DNA of 64,000 bases from Gammaproteobacteria bacterium (GCA_029880855.1 JAOUNS010000002.1:310001-374000); one strand, 5' to 3'; shown: positions 41,528-50,699, numbered from the stretch's first letter. Notes: generated by a model from the sequence alone, not told the origin. Program-made: numbers and translations.

Positions 41528-42049
41528 ATGACCAATCGCCAGCTTGAACATCACGATCATTCACCGGGCGGAAGAAAATTCCCGCTCTCAATCCTGGCCC
41601 ATGATCTGGATGACGCGGTCAATATCGGCAGCCTGTTCCGGCTCTGCGATGCCCTGGGTGTGGAACAACTCTACCTGACCGGCACGACACCTGCACCACC
41701 CCGGCGCAGGATCAGCAAGACCTCACGCTCGACTGAGAAACATGTGGCATATCGCCATGCCGATTCCCCCATCGAGGTAATCAATACGCTGAAAACAGAC
41801 GGTTACACGATTATCAGTCTCGAACTAACGACTGACAGTTGTGCACTGGCGCAAATGGACTTTCGGCGGTTTGAGAAAATCTGTTTGCTGCCCGGTACGG
41901 AAAAAAACGGGGTCGATCAAATGTTGCTGGATATCTCGGATTACACGGTACACATTCCCATGCAGGGCCATAACTCTTCCATGAATGTGGTCACCGCCAC
42001 GGCCATTGCCGTGTATGAAATCACCCGTCAATGGCAAACCGATCGTTAA
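41528..42049 (+). CDS. SpoU/TrmH-family RNA 2'-O-methyltransferase
   Basis: A 173-residue knotted (SPOUT) methyltransferase that would transfer a methyl group from SAM to a ribose 2'-OH in tRNA or rRNA. Motif 1 is AHDLDDAVNIGSLFRLCDAL near residue 24, motif 2 is ICLLPGTEKNGVDQMLLD near 119 and motif 3 is VHIPMQGHNSSMNVVTATAI near 141. There is no extra N- or C-terminal domain. The substrate is not determined. The 3' end overlaps the convergent cobS gene by 4 bases. Confidence 0.88.
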   Translation: MTNRQLEHHDHSPGGRKFPLSILAHDLDDAVNIGSLFRLCDALGVEQLYLTGTTPAPPRRRISKTSRSTEKHVAYRHADSPIEVINTLKTDGYTIISLELTTDSCALAQMDFRRFEKICLLPGTEKNGVDQMLLDISDYTVHIPMQGHNSSMNVVTATAIAVYEITRQWQTDR

Positions 42050-42801
42050 AGCAAGGCCAGCGTCACCAGCAGTGCGGTTTCAGTGAGTTCGATCATGGCA
42101 CCGGCGGTATCGCCGGTCATACCGCCAAGGCGTTGCAGCATCAGACGACGCAGCAAAACAAACATGACAGCAGTGACCAGGATCAACCACAGGGTATGGT
42201 TGTTAAACACAACGTAACAAACACCCACACTGAACAACAACATCCCCCACGCCACCATACGAGGCAGGTGTGTTGCATGCTCAGCGGCTATCCCCTGCTT
42301 GCGCACATAGGGTGTGGTGAGGAACAGGGCAATAATGGCGGCGCGCGCCAGAAACGGCACCAGTACCAGCCAAAGCAAGGGTTGTGTCACGACCGTGCTC
42401 AAGGCGGCGAAGCGGATGATTAATACCGTGACCAACACACTCACCCCGACCGGTCCGGTATACGGGTCCAGCATGATGGCCAGGGTCTTTTGCCGATCAC
42501 CATAACCGCCGACCCAGGCGTCGGCACTGTCGGCCAGACCATCCAGATGCAGTGCACCGGTGATCAAGACCCACGCCGACAAGACCAGACCGGCTTGCAA
42601 CAGGGGAAGCTGTTTATCCATGACGTGTTGCACACACCAGGGGATGGATGCCAGCAGGACGCCGATAAGCAAGCCGACAATGGGATACCAGAGCACCGAA
42701 CCACCCAGACGCTGCGGCGTGTAGTCGTTGTCACGCAGGATGTGTTTCGGCAAAGGCAGTCGTGTCAGGAATTGCAGTGCAATCAACCACGACTTGATCA
42801 T
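42046..42801 (-). CDS. cobS: Cobalamin synthase CobS (adenosylcobinamide-GDP ribazoletransferase)
   Basis: A 251-residue polytopic membrane enzyme that joins adenosylcobinamide-GDP to alpha-ribazole, completing the vitamin B12 backbone. Signatures are LQFLTRLPLP near the N-terminus and GALHLDGLADSADAWVGGYG with the metal-binding aspartates. The gene starts immediately after the cobC stop (TAA then ATG) and is last in the cobU-cobT-cobC-cobS series. Confidence 0.94.
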   Translation of the reverse strand: MIKSWLIALQFLTRLPLPKHILRDNDYTPQRLGGSVLWYPIVGLLIGVLLASIPWCVQHVMDKQLPLLQAGLVLSAWVLITGALHLDGLADSADAWVGGYGDRQKTLAIMLDPYTGPVGVSVLVTVLIIRFAALSTVVTQPLLWLVLVPFLARAAIIALFLTTPYVRKQGIAAEHATHLPRMVAWGMLLFSVGVCYVVFNNHTLWLILVTAVMFVLLRRLMLQRLGGMTGDTAGAMIELTETALLVTLALL

Positions 42802-43416
42802 TTACAGGATACCGGAATGAAATTTCAGGCGCGGCATGGCGCGATCACCGTGGTGATCGATCTGAACACGACTGATGGCGGCGAACTTCACATTCAAACG
42901 AAACATGTTATGCATGGGCATCTCAAGCAGGTGACTCAGGATCAGACGCATCATGCCGCCATGACCGACCAGTAACAGATGCTTGCCGGTGTGCCGGCTC
43001 AACATCTCATCCCAGGCCGGAATCACACGCATCTGAAACTGTTGCATGGTTTCCGCACCCACCGGCATGTTTTCCACCGGATTGGACCAGAATAATTCCA
43101 GTGCCGTGTTATCTTCGGCAGCGATCTCGGCGGCGGTTTTGCCTTCCCACGGACCAAAGAAGATCTCCTTGAAACGATCATCGGTTTCCAGCGGGATGTT
43201 GTGTCGTTGCGCGACCTCGCGGGCAAACTCGGCGCAGCGCAATAATGGCGAGGTAACAATGACATCCCAGGGATGGTGATCCCCCACCGCCTCACGCATT
43301 TGGCCCCAACCCAACTCACTCAAGGGATCATCGGTAAAGCCCCGATAGGCCGGACCACCTTCCGGTTCACCGTGTCGAATCAAATCAATTTTGGTGGAAG
43401 GTTTGGACATGTTCAC
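42802..43416 (-). CDS. cobC: Alpha-ribazole phosphatase-type histidine phosphatase CobC
   Basis: A 204-residue histidine-phosphatase. The catalytic histidine is in DLIRHGEPEGGPAYRG near residue 14, and the second in LLVGHGGMMRLILSHLLE near 153. In the context of cobT and cobS it most likely dephosphorylates alpha-ribazole-5'-phosphate or the cobalamin phosphate. Its start overlaps the cobT stop by 4 bases (ATGA). A general phosphoglycerate-mutase-like role is the alternative but less likely in this operon. Confidence 0.9.
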   Translation of the reverse strand: MNMSKPSTKIDLIRHGEPEGGPAYRGFTDDPLSELGWGQMREAVGDHHPWDVIVTSPLLRCAEFAREVAQRHNIPLETDDRFKEIFFGPWEGKTAAEIAAEDNTALELFWSNPVENMPVGAETMQQFQMRVIPAWDEMLSRHTGKHLLLVGHGGMMRLILSHLLEMPMHNMFRLNVKFAAISRVQIDHHGDRAMPRLKFHSGIL

Positions 43417-44468
43417 GCCTGCTCTGAGACACCGGCCTCAGCGAAGGTTGCCATTTTACTGTGGGTTGCCGCCGCCATTTGTAAAATCGGCACCGCCAGT
43501 GCTGCACCACTGCCTTCACCCAGACGCATCCCCATATCCAGCAAGGGCTCCATACCGATTGCCTCGACCATGGCTCGGTGTCCCGGCTCCGCAGAACGAT
43601 GCGCCATGAACAACCATGCCTTCACATCGGTTTGCAGTCGCACGGCGACCAGTGCGGCACTGGTGGCGATAAAGCCATCCACCACAAACGGGATGCCCCG
43701 TTGTGCACAGGCCAGATAGGCACCGCACAAGGCGGCAATTTCAAAACCACCGACATGACGCAACACTTCCAGCGGCTTGTTGTGCATGGCCGCCTGATGT
43801 TTATCCAGCGCGGACTGAATCACCTGCGCCTTGTGCGTTACGCCATCACTATCCAGACCGGTACCCGGACCGGTGAGCTCAACGGCCGGTTTGTTTAACA
43901 ACGCACAGGCAATTGCGGTGGCCGCCGAGGTATTGGCAATCCCCATATCACCACCGATGAACAACTGCATTCCTTTCTCTATGGCGCGTTCAACAGCAAC
44001 ACGGCCGGTGTTCAGTGCGCTTGCCAGTTGTGTATGATCCATCGCCGCCTGTTCTGCAAAGTTGGCCGTGCCGGCCGCCACCCGTGCATCCACCACCCCC
44101 GGCAAGTCACCGGCCGGTGTCACACTGCCCACATCCACCACTTCCAGCGCGGCATTCAACTGTGCCGCCATGACACTGATCGCGGCACCGCCGCGGGCAA
44201 AGTTCTTCACCATTTCCGTCGTCACCGCCTGGGGAAAGGCCGACACACCCGCAGCGGCAATCCCATGATCGCCGGCAAACACCACCATATGGACTTTGTC
44301 GAGAGCGATGTCCTGTGTCCCCTGCATGGCGGCAAGGCGCACGGCGATCTCCTCCAGCTTACCCAGTGATCCCGGTGGTTTGGTCAGTTGTAATTGGCGC
44401 GCTTGTGCAGCCTGTTTTACATTGTTATCAGGCAGTGTGATACGGTCGGTCAGCCACTCTGTATTCAT
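43413..44468 (-). CDS. cobT: Nicotinate-nucleotide:dimethylbenzimidazole phosphoribosyltransferase CobT
   Basis: A 351-residue enzyme that makes alpha-ribazole phosphate from nicotinate mononucleotide and the lower-ligand base. Visible motifs are KPPGSLGKLEEIAVRLAAMQ, VVFAGDHGIAAAGVSAFPQA, GGDMGIANTSAATAIACAL, GPGTGLDSDGVTHKAQVI and the C-terminal LGEGSGAALAVPILQMAA with the catalytic glutamate. The length is typical. It overlaps cobC and follows cobU by 12 bases. Confidence 0.96.
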   Translation of the reverse strand: MNTEWLTDRITLPDNNVKQAAQARQLQLTKPPGSLGKLEEIAVRLAAMQGTQDIALDKVHMVVFAGDHGIAAAGVSAFPQAVTTEMVKNFARGGAAISVMAAQLNAALEVVDVGSVTPAGDLPGVVDARVAAGTANFAEQAAMDHTQLASALNTGRVAVERAIEKGMQLFIGGDMGIANTSAATAIACALLNKPAVELTGPGTGLDSDGVTHKAQVIQSALDKHQAAMHNKPLEVLRHVGGFEIAALCGAYLACAQRGIPFVVDGFIATSAALVAVRLQTDVKAWLFMAHRSAEPGHRAMVEAIGMEPLLDMGMRLGEGSGAALAVPILQMAAATHSKMATFAEAGVSEQA

Positions 44469-44480
44469 GCTGCGTACTGC

Positions 44481-44993
44481 TTATGGTTTTAATTGTTGAG
44501 GCAATCCGGCGATCATCAATGTCACTCGGTCACATTGTGCCGCCAGTCGTTGGTGCAGTCGGCCGGCTTCATCCACAAAGCGGCGTGTCAGTTCACCCAT
44601 GGGAATGATCCCCAGGCCGGTCTCATTACTGACCAGAATGATATCCCCGGGCAGATCAGGCAGGAGGTGTAACAGGCCGGCTTGTTGCTGTTCCAGTTCG
44701 CCCAGATTGTCCTGGGCCAGCAGATTGCTTAACCAAAGCGTCAAACAATCCACCAACAGACAGGCGTCCGGCGCCGCATAGGTTTGCAAGACGGTAACCA
44801 GATCCAGGGGTTCTTCGATTAATTGCCAGTGGTCGGGACGTTGCTGTCGGTGACGGGTAATCCGCTCCGCCATCTCTTTATCTTGTGCGGTGGCAGTCGC
44901 GATATAGATAACATGTAATCCACTGGCCTGCGCACGTTGCTCGGCATAACTGCTCTTGCCGGATCTTGCTCCCCCCAGGATTAACTCTTGCAT
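44481..44993 (-). CDS. cobU: Adenosylcobinamide kinase / guanylyltransferase CobU (CobP)
   Basis: A 170-residue bifunctional enzyme that phosphorylates adenosylcobinamide and transfers GMP to it. P-loop GGARSGKSSYAEQRAQ at the N-terminus, the GTP/histidine region RITRHRQQRP near residue 45, DCLTLWLSNLL near 79 and VSNETGLGIIPMGELTRRF near 122. Together with CobT, CobC and CobS it gives the lower-loop assembly pathway. No corrin-ring genes are here, so the cell may salvage cobinamide or encode them elsewhere. Confidence 0.95.
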   Translation of the reverse strand: MQELILGGARSGKSSYAEQRAQASGLHVIYIATATAQDKEMAERITRHRQQRPDHWQLIEEPLDLVTVLQTYAAPDACLLVDCLTLWLSNLLAQDNLGELEQQQAGLLHLLPDLPGDIILVSNETGLGIIPMGELTRRFVDEAGRLHQRLAAQCDRVTLMIAGLPQQLKP

Positions 44994-45013
44994 GACGTAC
45001 GGGGTAACCGCCC

Positions 45014-45886
45014 CTATAACAACAAGCCGGTCAGGGTCATCAAGGCCAACAAGGTGATAAAGACAATGACAGTTCGCTTGATCAGCGCCAGTGCGTGACT
45101 GACACCCAGATTGAAATACTCATCGGAATGTTCAGTGACATCGGCACGCAGGTCCTGACGCAGAGCACCGATGCCGCTGGCAATCAGCAGATCAGTACTG
45201 TCACGGGTCCAGAAGTCGGTGATCGAATCCCAGTAACTGGTTGTATCGATAAAATTACCCGCCAGCGCGTAACCAAGAATACTGATCCGGGTGGGTAACC
45301 AGTTCATCACCCAGTACAGGTCCTGTGCCGCTGAAGCAAAACCACCAGCCTCAAAGGCGGTTTGATCTTTTAACAGGACTGACGTCCGATATAAAACCGC
45401 GCCGACCGGTCCCAGTAGCGCAAACCAGAACAACACACCAATCAATCGATCATTGGCCTGGACCAGAATGGCCTCTTTGACGATCTGGGCCAGTTCCTTT
45501 TCTTTTTCATCCACCGGACGATTCAGGATACCGGCGGCATGCTGACGCGCTGCGGTATGATCGCCGGCCTCCACCGCATCCAGATACGCCTGTACATCCC
45601 GCACCAGGCTGCGTGGTCCGATGCAATAGACCAGAACCACAATGCCGATCAGAAAACTGAACAGCCACAATACGCCGCCGAACATACTGTCCACCAGCCA
45701 GACCAGCAAGACCGGAGGCAGTACCACAGCCAGTACACCAAACGGCGTTTCAAGGAAAGTTTGTCCGGCCAGCTTTTCCGATATCCAGTTACGATAAGAC
45801 TCAAACCAGTCGTACTGCCGGAGGCTGTCGACTTTGTCCCAGTAGCTTTCTATGGCCAAACTGATAAGAATGCTGATTAAACTCAT
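45014..45886 (-). CDS. ampE: AmpE-type inner-membrane protein (CobD/CbiB-related)
   Basis: A 290-residue protein with four or more membrane helices (LAVVLPPVLLVWLVDSMFGG, VLWLFSFLIGIVVLVYCIGP, LIGVLFWFALLGPVGAVLYR, VIVFITLLALMTLTGLLL). The GPVGAVLYR region and overall plan are those of AmpE, a member of the CobD/CbiB superfamily. Start ATG 45886 (MSLISILISLAIESYW) is preferred to 45922. It is directly downstream of ampD, as in E. coli. Because cobU-T-C-S follow on the same strand, a CbiB-like contribution to cobinamide synthesis is worth considering. Confidence 0.85.
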   Translation of the reverse strand: MSLISILISLAIESYWDKVDSLRQYDWFESYRNWISEKLAGQTFLETPFGVLAVVLPPVLLVWLVDSMFGGVLWLFSFLIGIVVLVYCIGPRSLVRDVQAYLDAVEAGDHTAARQHAAGILNRPVDEKEKELAQIVKEAILVQANDRLIGVLFWFALLGPVGAVLYRTSVLLKDQTAFEAGGFASAAQDLYWVMNWLPTRISILGYALAGNFIDTTSYWDSITDFWTRDSTDLLIASGIGALRQDLRADVTEHSDEYFNLGVSHALALIKRTVIVFITLLALMTLTGLLL

Positions 45887-45937
45887 GGTGACAAGTTTCC
45901 ATCTTCTCCGGTCCGGTTGCAAGCCCGGCGTGGCGGA

Positions 45938-46486
45938 CTACTCCAGTCCGGCAAAATAACGTTGCCAGTCAAATGCGGGGCCCGGGTCGGTTTTGCGTTG
46001 CGGGGCAATATCACTGTGCCCGACGATATGCTCCTTGACGATAGCCGGATAGGCTTTGCGCAAACTGCAGGTGATTTCGTGCAGCTTTTGGTATTGGATA
46101 TCGGTAAATGGAACCGTATCGGTTCCTTCCAGTTCGATACCAATGGCAAAATCATTACAACGTACACGGCCCTGAAAGGTTGACTCACCGGCATGCCAGG
46201 CCCGCTTGTGAAAGGGGACAAACTGGATTACCTCTCCGTCCCGGCGTATCAGCAGATGTGAGGAAACCTGCAAGGTATGGATATCCCTGAAAAAGGGATG
46301 GTCTTCAGGGTGAATACAGTTGGTAAACAACTGCTCAATATAGGGTCCGCCAAACTCACCGGGGGGCAGGCTGATGTTATGGATCACCAACAGGTCCACC
46401 GGGGTTTCTCCCGGGCGTTCATCGTAATTCGGAGAAGGGACAAAACGGGCTTCGCGTAACAGACCCGTCGCTGGATCGATGTGCAT
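45938..46486 (-). CDS. ampD: N-acetyl-anhydromuramyl-L-alanine amidase AmpD
   Basis: A 182-residue zinc amidase that trims anhydromuropeptides in the cytoplasm during peptidoglycan recycling and so controls beta-lactamase induction where AmpR is present. Zinc ligands are the His in LLVIHNISLPPGEFGG near residue 35, the His in VGHSDIAPQRKTDPG near 156 and the Asp in KTDPG near 166. There is no signal peptide, which separates it from periplasmic AmiD. AmpE follows. No ampR or beta-lactamase is nearby. Confidence 0.95.
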   Translation of the reverse strand: MHIDPATGLLREARFVPSPNYDERPGETPVDLLVIHNISLPPGEFGGPYIEQLFTNCIHPEDHPFFRDIHTLQVSSHLLIRRDGEVIQFVPFHKRAWHAGESTFQGRVRCNDFAIGIELEGTDTVPFTDIQYQKLHEITCSLRKAYPAIVKEHIVGHSDIAPQRKTDPGPAFDWQRYFAGLE

Positions 46487-46491
46487 TTGGC

Positions 46492-46878
46492 TCAGGGTTC
46501 CTCTTGCGGCGGTGCGGCAAAGGCGGCTTCCATCGCACGATGCAGGACATCCACATTGGCTTCACAGCGCAATTCACAGTGATAGTCGCCGTCCTGAAAC
46601 AGGAACAGGGCCGGTAAATGGAACACTTCATATTCACTGGCCAGGGCCATACTTTCATGGGCATCCACCTCAAAGATGGTCATCCCGGCAAAACCCTGCA
46701 GATAGGCCAACAGAATTTCTTTCCAGGCCCGGCAACTGGCGCAACCTTTACTGGTAAATATCACCAGGCATCGTCCGCTGGTCTCATGTACGGTGCTATA
46801 GAAGTTGGCATCATGCAGGTGGCGCAGCCGATATCGGTCCAGCCGGACAAGATTATTATTTTCCGAATGCGATGACAT
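46492..46878 (-). CDS. Thioredoxin-family protein
   Basis: A 128-residue protein with a thioredoxin fold. The active site is CASC in FTSKGCASCRAWKEIL near residue 43, and the cis-proline is in YEVFHLPALFLFQDGDYH near 87. It lacks a signal peptide, so it acts in the cytoplasm. The N-terminal 25 residues are an extension (NNLVRLDRYRLRHLHDANFY). The gene lies 5 bases from ampD and 14 bases from the CBS gene, within a long same-strand series. The partner protein is unknown. Confidence 0.8.
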   Translation of the reverse strand: MSSHSENNNLVRLDRYRLRHLHDANFYSTVHETSGRCLVIFTSKGCASCRAWKEILLAYLQGFAGMTIFEVDAHESMALASEYEVFHLPALFLFQDGDYHCELRCEANVDVLHRAMEAAFAAPPQEEP

Positions 46879-46892
46879 GGAAATATTCCTGA

Positions 46893-47297
46893 CTAACTGT
46901 TTTCCAGCATGCCGAGCAAAACCATATCGGTAAAGCTGATAATACCGATTACCTTGCCATTATCGATCACCGGTGCACGCGACAAACCGAATTTTTCAAA
47001 CAATCTGGCGCAATAGCGGATGTCCATATTGGGATCCACTGCTATCACCGGCTTGGACATCACTTCATAAACATTAACCCGTTCCGGCGCCTTGTCTCTG
47101 GCCAACACCTCTTTGGCGATATCCGAGATCAGCACAATACCGTACTCATCATTTTCATGTCGTTTGTTGACGATCAGGCATTTGGTATCCACATGCTTCA
47201 TCTTTTTCAATGCTTCCTGCACTGTCATCATGCCGTCAACCACATCAAAGTTTTTTTTCATTACATCCGCCGTGCGGATAATCTTGCGCTCACTCAT
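46893..47297 (-). CDS. CBS-domain protein (two CBS motifs)
   Basis: A 134-residue protein consisting of a CBS pair: VMKKNFDVVDGMMTVQEALK at the start and VMSKPVIAVDPNMDIRYCAR, then SRAPVIDNGKVIGIISFTDM in the second half. Such stand-alone CBS proteins bind adenosine nucleotides and report energy state. Its start overlaps the PII-like stop by 4 bases (ATGA). It forms a regulatory pair with the PII-like protein downstream of two DUF1538 membrane proteins. Confidence 0.88.
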   Translation of the reverse strand: MSERKIIRTADVMKKNFDVVDGMMTVQEALKKMKHVDTKCLIVNKRHENDEYGIVLISDIAKEVLARDKAPERVNVYEVMSKPVIAVDPNMDIRYCARLFEKFGLSRAPVIDNGKVIGIISFTDMVLLGMLENS

Positions 47298-47644
47298 AGC
47301 TCATCCTCCACAACACCGGTCAGACTCTTCACCTGCTGGGTGACGCCGACGGCATCTTCTACATCAATTTGGAAAGCAATTCCTGTTCCCGGTTTGCTGT
47401 CAAACTCGCCCACCACCGCAATCCGTTCCAGTATCTTGCGACTCATATGTTCCTCAACCAGAAACAACAACATGTCCCGTTGTGTTTCCAGGCTTAAACC
47501 AAAGAAGGTCTTGCTCTTATTCAACCCTTCGCCGCGGGCATGATTGATCACTGTGGCGCCGGTGGCGCCCACGTCACGCGCCGCATCCATAACCGAATCC
47601 GTCTTGTCGTCCTCGACGAGGGCGATAATTAGTTTAAAGTGCAT
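47294..47644 (-). CDS. PII-like signalling protein
   Basis: A 116-residue protein with the PII ferredoxin-like fold: HFKLIIALVEDDKTDSVMDA, then AARDVGATGATVINHARG, and later GEFDSKPGTGIAFQIDVEDA. The T-loop region (GEGLNKSKTFFGLSLETQ) differs from GlnB/GlnK and lacks the tyrosine that is uridylylated there. Non-canonical PII proteins often bind nucleotides and control a co-encoded transporter. It starts 2 bases after the DUF1538 gene and overlaps the CBS gene, so control of the DUF1538 proteins is the obvious inference. Confidence 0.85.
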   Translation of the reverse strand: MHFKLIIALVEDDKTDSVMDAARDVGATGATVINHARGEGLNKSKTFFGLSLETQRDMLLFLVEEHMSRKILERIAVVGEFDSKPGTGIAFQIDVEDAVGVTQQVKSLTGVVEDEL

Positions 47645-47646
47645 GT

Positions 47647-48441
47647 TCAGCCTCCTGTATCATCCTGTTGGACATGATTTTTTGCTGCCCGCCGGCGACT
47701 GAGCTGTGCATAACCCATGACCGTCAACATGGGAAACAGGCTGGCGAAGGCGATTAAACCAAAACCGTCAATCAACACGCTGCGACCCGGTACCGTACCC
47801 GCCAAACCGAGTCCAAGCGCCGTAACCAGCGGTACGGTTACTGTAGAGGTGGTTACCCCGCCGGAATCATAGGCCAGGGCAATTATACTGCGCGGTGCAT
47901 ACGCAGTCTGAATAATCACCAGAATGTAGCCACAGATTATATAATAATGCAGCGGAGTTCCTGTCACGATACGGAAGGTTCCCAAAGCGATACCCAGCGC
48001 CACACCAATGGCCACAGCGATCCGCAAGCCCCAGACACTGATTACACCACCCGATACATCCTGGGCCTTGATTGCGACGGCAATCAGCGCCGGTTCCGCC
48101 ACGGTGGTGGCAAAGCCGATGGCCGCTGCAAACAGGTAGACCCATTTGTAATCATGCCAGTGCAGTGTTCCGGCCACATGCTCAACACCATGGATAAAGG
48201 CCGGGTCGGTCAACTGTTTCGCCATTAATTCGCCCAGCGGAAACAGCGCCTCTTCCAGCCCGACCAGAAAAAACGCCAGTCCGAGCAACACATAGACAAA
48301 TCCTGTCACAACATTTTTCAGATGGGGAATGGGGCGGCGGATCACCAGCCACTGAAAACCAAAAATGATCAGCACAATCGGCATGACATCAAATACGGTA
48401 CTGATGGTTACTTTAAACAGATGCTGCAGCAATTCACTCAT
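47647..48441 (-). CDS. DUF1538 family membrane protein, copy 2
   Basis: A 264-residue polytopic protein of family DUF1538. The signature is [20 protein letters not shown] near residue 108, with [20 protein letters not shown] near 193 and [20 protein letters not shown] near 220. About six to seven membrane helices are expected. The family is thought to comprise transporters, but no substrate is established. It overlaps copy 1 by 4 bases (ATGA). The two copies share the same motifs and probably form a heteromeric complex. Confidence 0.9.
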   Translation of the reverse strand: MSELLQHLFKVTISTVFDVMPIVLIIFGFQWLVIRRPIPHLKNVVTGFVYVLLGLAFFLVGLEEALFPLGELMAKQLTDPAFIHGVEHVAGTLHWHDYKWVYLFAAAIGFATTVAEPALIAVAIKAQDVSGGVISVWGLRIAVAIGVALGIALGTFRIVTGTPLHYYIICGYILVIIQTAYAPRSIIALAYDSGGVTTSTVTVPLVTALGLGLAGTVPGRSVLIDGFGLIAFASLFPMLTVMGYAQLSRRRAAKNHVQQDDTGG

Positions 48442-49166
48442 ATCAGCATCCCGTAGCCCATCACAAAGATCATGGGTGTTAACGAAGCGAAAGCAATCAG
48501 GCCAAATCCGTCTGTCATCGGATTGCGTCCCCGGATACTGGAAGCCAACCCCACCCCCAGCGCTGTCACCAACGGTACGGTAATTGTCGAGGTGGTGACA
48601 CCGCCCGAGTCATACGCGATGCCGATGATCTCCTTCGGTGCAAAAAATGTCATGACCACCACACCGGCATAGCCGCCGATGATGACATACTGAATCGGCC
48701 AACCTTTCAGGATGCGCAAGACACCCACGACAATCGCAAACCCCACCGACAAGGCCACTGTCAGACGCAAGCCAAAGGCATAGCTGTCCATCGCCGGCCT
48801 GGTGTTTTCTATCACTCCGGCATTGGCGGCGATTTCCGCCGCCTTGGCCGCCACGGCGATCAATGCCGGCTCCGCCACGGTCGTGCCAAACCCAAGTGCA
48901 AAAGCGAAGGCAAACAACCACAACACACTGCCCTTGCGGGCAAAAGCGTAGGCCATGGATTCACCCAGCGGGAACAGCCCCATCTCCAGGCCGCGAATAA
49001 ACAGACTCAATCCAATCACCACCATGACGATCCCCCCCGCCATCTTGCCCAGATTGGGGATAGGTTGTTGCAGCACAAAAAACTGGAAAAAGCCGATTAC
49101 GACGATGATGGGCAACAAGTCACGAAAACTGTCCCATAAAGACCTGATTATTTGTGATTTATGCAT
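48438..49166 (-). CDS. DUF1538 family membrane protein, copy 1
   Basis: A 242-residue polytopic protein similar to copy 2: [20 protein letters not shown] near residue 92, [20 protein letters not shown] near 184 and [20 protein letters not shown] near 211. It heads a same-strand series that runs to cobS. A perfect 7-base inverted repeat with a 4-base spacer lies 46 bases upstream of its start. The conserved GGVTTST and TTVAEPAL motifs in both halves suggest two pseudo-symmetric units. Confidence 0.9.
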   Translation of the reverse strand: MHKSQIIRSLWDSFRDLLPIIVVIGFFQFFVLQQPIPNLGKMAGGIVMVVIGLSLFIRGLEMGLFPLGESMAYAFARKGSVLWLFAFAFALGFGTTVAEPALIAVAAKAAEIAANAGVIENTRPAMDSYAFGLRLTVALSVGFAIVVGVLRILKGWPIQYVIIGGYAGVVVMTFFAPKEIIGIAYDSGGVTTSTITVPLVTALGVGLASSIRGRNPMTDGFGLIAFASLTPMIFVMGYGMLI

Positions 49167-49212
49167 CTGTTTATTATGTTTAATGCTGTCTTACTACATA
49201 AATGACAATACG

Positions 49213-49230
49213 ACCGAGTTCAGACTCGGT
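49213..49230. promoter_or_regulatory. Palindrome between DUF1538 operon and AGCS symporter
   Basis: ACCGAGT-TCAG-ACTCGGT is a perfect 7-4-7 inverted repeat in the 141-base divergent gap. It has no T-run, so it is more likely an operator or mRNA hairpin than a terminator. Confidence 0.4.
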
Positions 49231-49307
49231 TAAGTATCGGCTGCTAACCTTTATATCGGAACAACCGGCCGGATAGCAAACAATAATAAAATTGCGGGTA
49301 AATATAC

Positions 49308-50699
49308 ATGACAGAGATGTTGAACCAATTGACGGCATGGTCCGGTAAAATTGCCGGGTATCTTTGGGGACCGGTTCCCATTGCCGGTTACCCTGTTCCC
49401 CTGACCGTAATATTCCTTGTCGGTACAGGTTTCTACCTCACCGTCAGATTGCGCTTCATCCAGTTTCGGGGCTTCAAACATTCATTTCAGCTCATCTCCG
49501 GCAAATATGACAAGAGCACCGATCCAGGCGAAGTCACCCATTTTCAGGCCCTCTCCACCGCACTGTCTGCCACTGTCGGCACCGGAAACATCGCCGGCGT
49601 AGCCACGGCTATCGCCTTCGGCGGTCCCGGTGCGGTTTTCTGGATGTGGATCACCGCACTGGTCGGAATGGCCACCAAATTCACCTCCTGCACCCTGGCA
49701 CTCAAATACCGTGATATGCACCCGGACGGTTCGGTATCCGGCGGTCCCATGTATACCCTGAAGAACGCCCTGAACATGCCCAGGCTGGCCACCGCCTTTG
49801 CCGTCTTCACCCTGATCGCTTCATTTGGCATCGGCAATATGGTCCAGGCCAATTCAGTCGCCGACGGACTCGGTTATCTCTTTCCGGATATCAATGGTTA
49901 TCGACTGGTCATTGGTGTCGTCATCGCTATTATGGTTGGGCTGGTCATCATCGGCGGTATCAAGCGCATTGCCAAAGTTTCATCACATATCGTGCCTTTT
50001 ATGGCCATTATCTATTGTGGTGCAGCCTTGCTCATCCTGATCATGAATGCCGGGAAAATCCCGGCGGCACTGGCCACCATCGTTAATCATGCCCTTAACC
50101 CCTATGCCGTCGGTGGCGGTGCAATCGGTGCGGCGATTCAATATGGCGTGGCGCGCGGTGTATTTTCCAATGAGGCTGGACTCGGTTCGGCGCCCATGGC
50201 CCATGCCGCCGCCCGGACCAATGAGCCGGTACGTGAAGGTCTGGTCGCTATGTTGGGACCGTTTATCGACACTATCGTGATCTGCACCATGACCGCCCTG
50301 GTTATCATCATCATGGGGGCCTGGGGTGAAGCGAGACCGGAAGAACTGAAAGGCGCCGCCCTCTCGGCCCACGCATTCAGTCTGGCACTGGGCAAATTTG
50401 GTGGTTGGGTTGTCGGCTTTGGCCTGATGTTTTTTGCTTATTCCACGATCATTGCATGGTCTTATTATGGTGATCGCAGTGCCGAGTTCCTGTTTGGTGA
50501 ACGCGCGGTGTTACCGTACCGCATTATCTACACCGTATTGGTCGTGATTGGTGCCTACGTCCCCCTTCAGTTGGTGTGGAATTTTGCCGATATAGCCAAC
50601 ATGTTAATGGCGGCGCCCAATCTTATCAGCCTGATCCTGCTCGCAGGGCTGGTGAAGAAACTTTCCGATGAGTATATGGAAAAACAAAATGTAAATTGA
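49308..50699 (+). CDS. Alanine/glycine:cation symporter (AGCS family)
   Basis: A 463-residue sodium- or proton-coupled amino acid symporter with about ten membrane helices. Family motifs: TALSATVGTGNIAGVATAIA near residue 82, GPGAVFWMWITALVGMATKF, VSGGPMYTLKNALNMP, and GVARGVFSNEAGLGSAPMAHA near 280. It is divergent from the DUF1538-PII-CBS operon and shares its regulatory gap, which may mean common control by nitrogen or energy status. No terminator is obvious after it. Confidence 0.92.
   Translation: MTEMLNQLTAWSGKIAGYLWGPVPIAGYPVPLTVIFLVGTGFYLTVRLRFIQFRGFKHSFQLISGKYDKSTDPGEVTHFQALSTALSATVGTGNIAGVATAIAFGGPGAVFWMWITALVGMATKFTSCTLALKYRDMHPDGSVSGGPMYTLKNALNMPRLATAFAVFTLIASFGIGNMVQANSVADGLGYLFPDINGYRLVIGVVIAIMVGLVIIGGIKRIAKVSSHIVPFMAIIYCGAALLILIMNAGKIPAALATIVNHALNPYAVGGGAIGAAIQYGVARGVFSNEAGLGSAPMAHAAARTNEPVREGLVAMLGPFIDTIVICTMTALVIIIMGAWGEARPEELKGAALSAHAFSLALGKFGGWVVGFGLMFFAYSTIIAWSYYGDRSAEFLFGERAVLPYRIIYTVLVVIGAYVPLQLVWNFADIANMLMAAPNLISLILLAGLVKKLSDEYMEKQNVN

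Noticed and set aside
45014-45886. Naming the AmpE-like gene cbiB/cobD outright because it precedes cobU.
   Set aside because: It directly follows ampD and its sequence plan is AmpE. A cobinamide role is possible but not supported by a specific motif.
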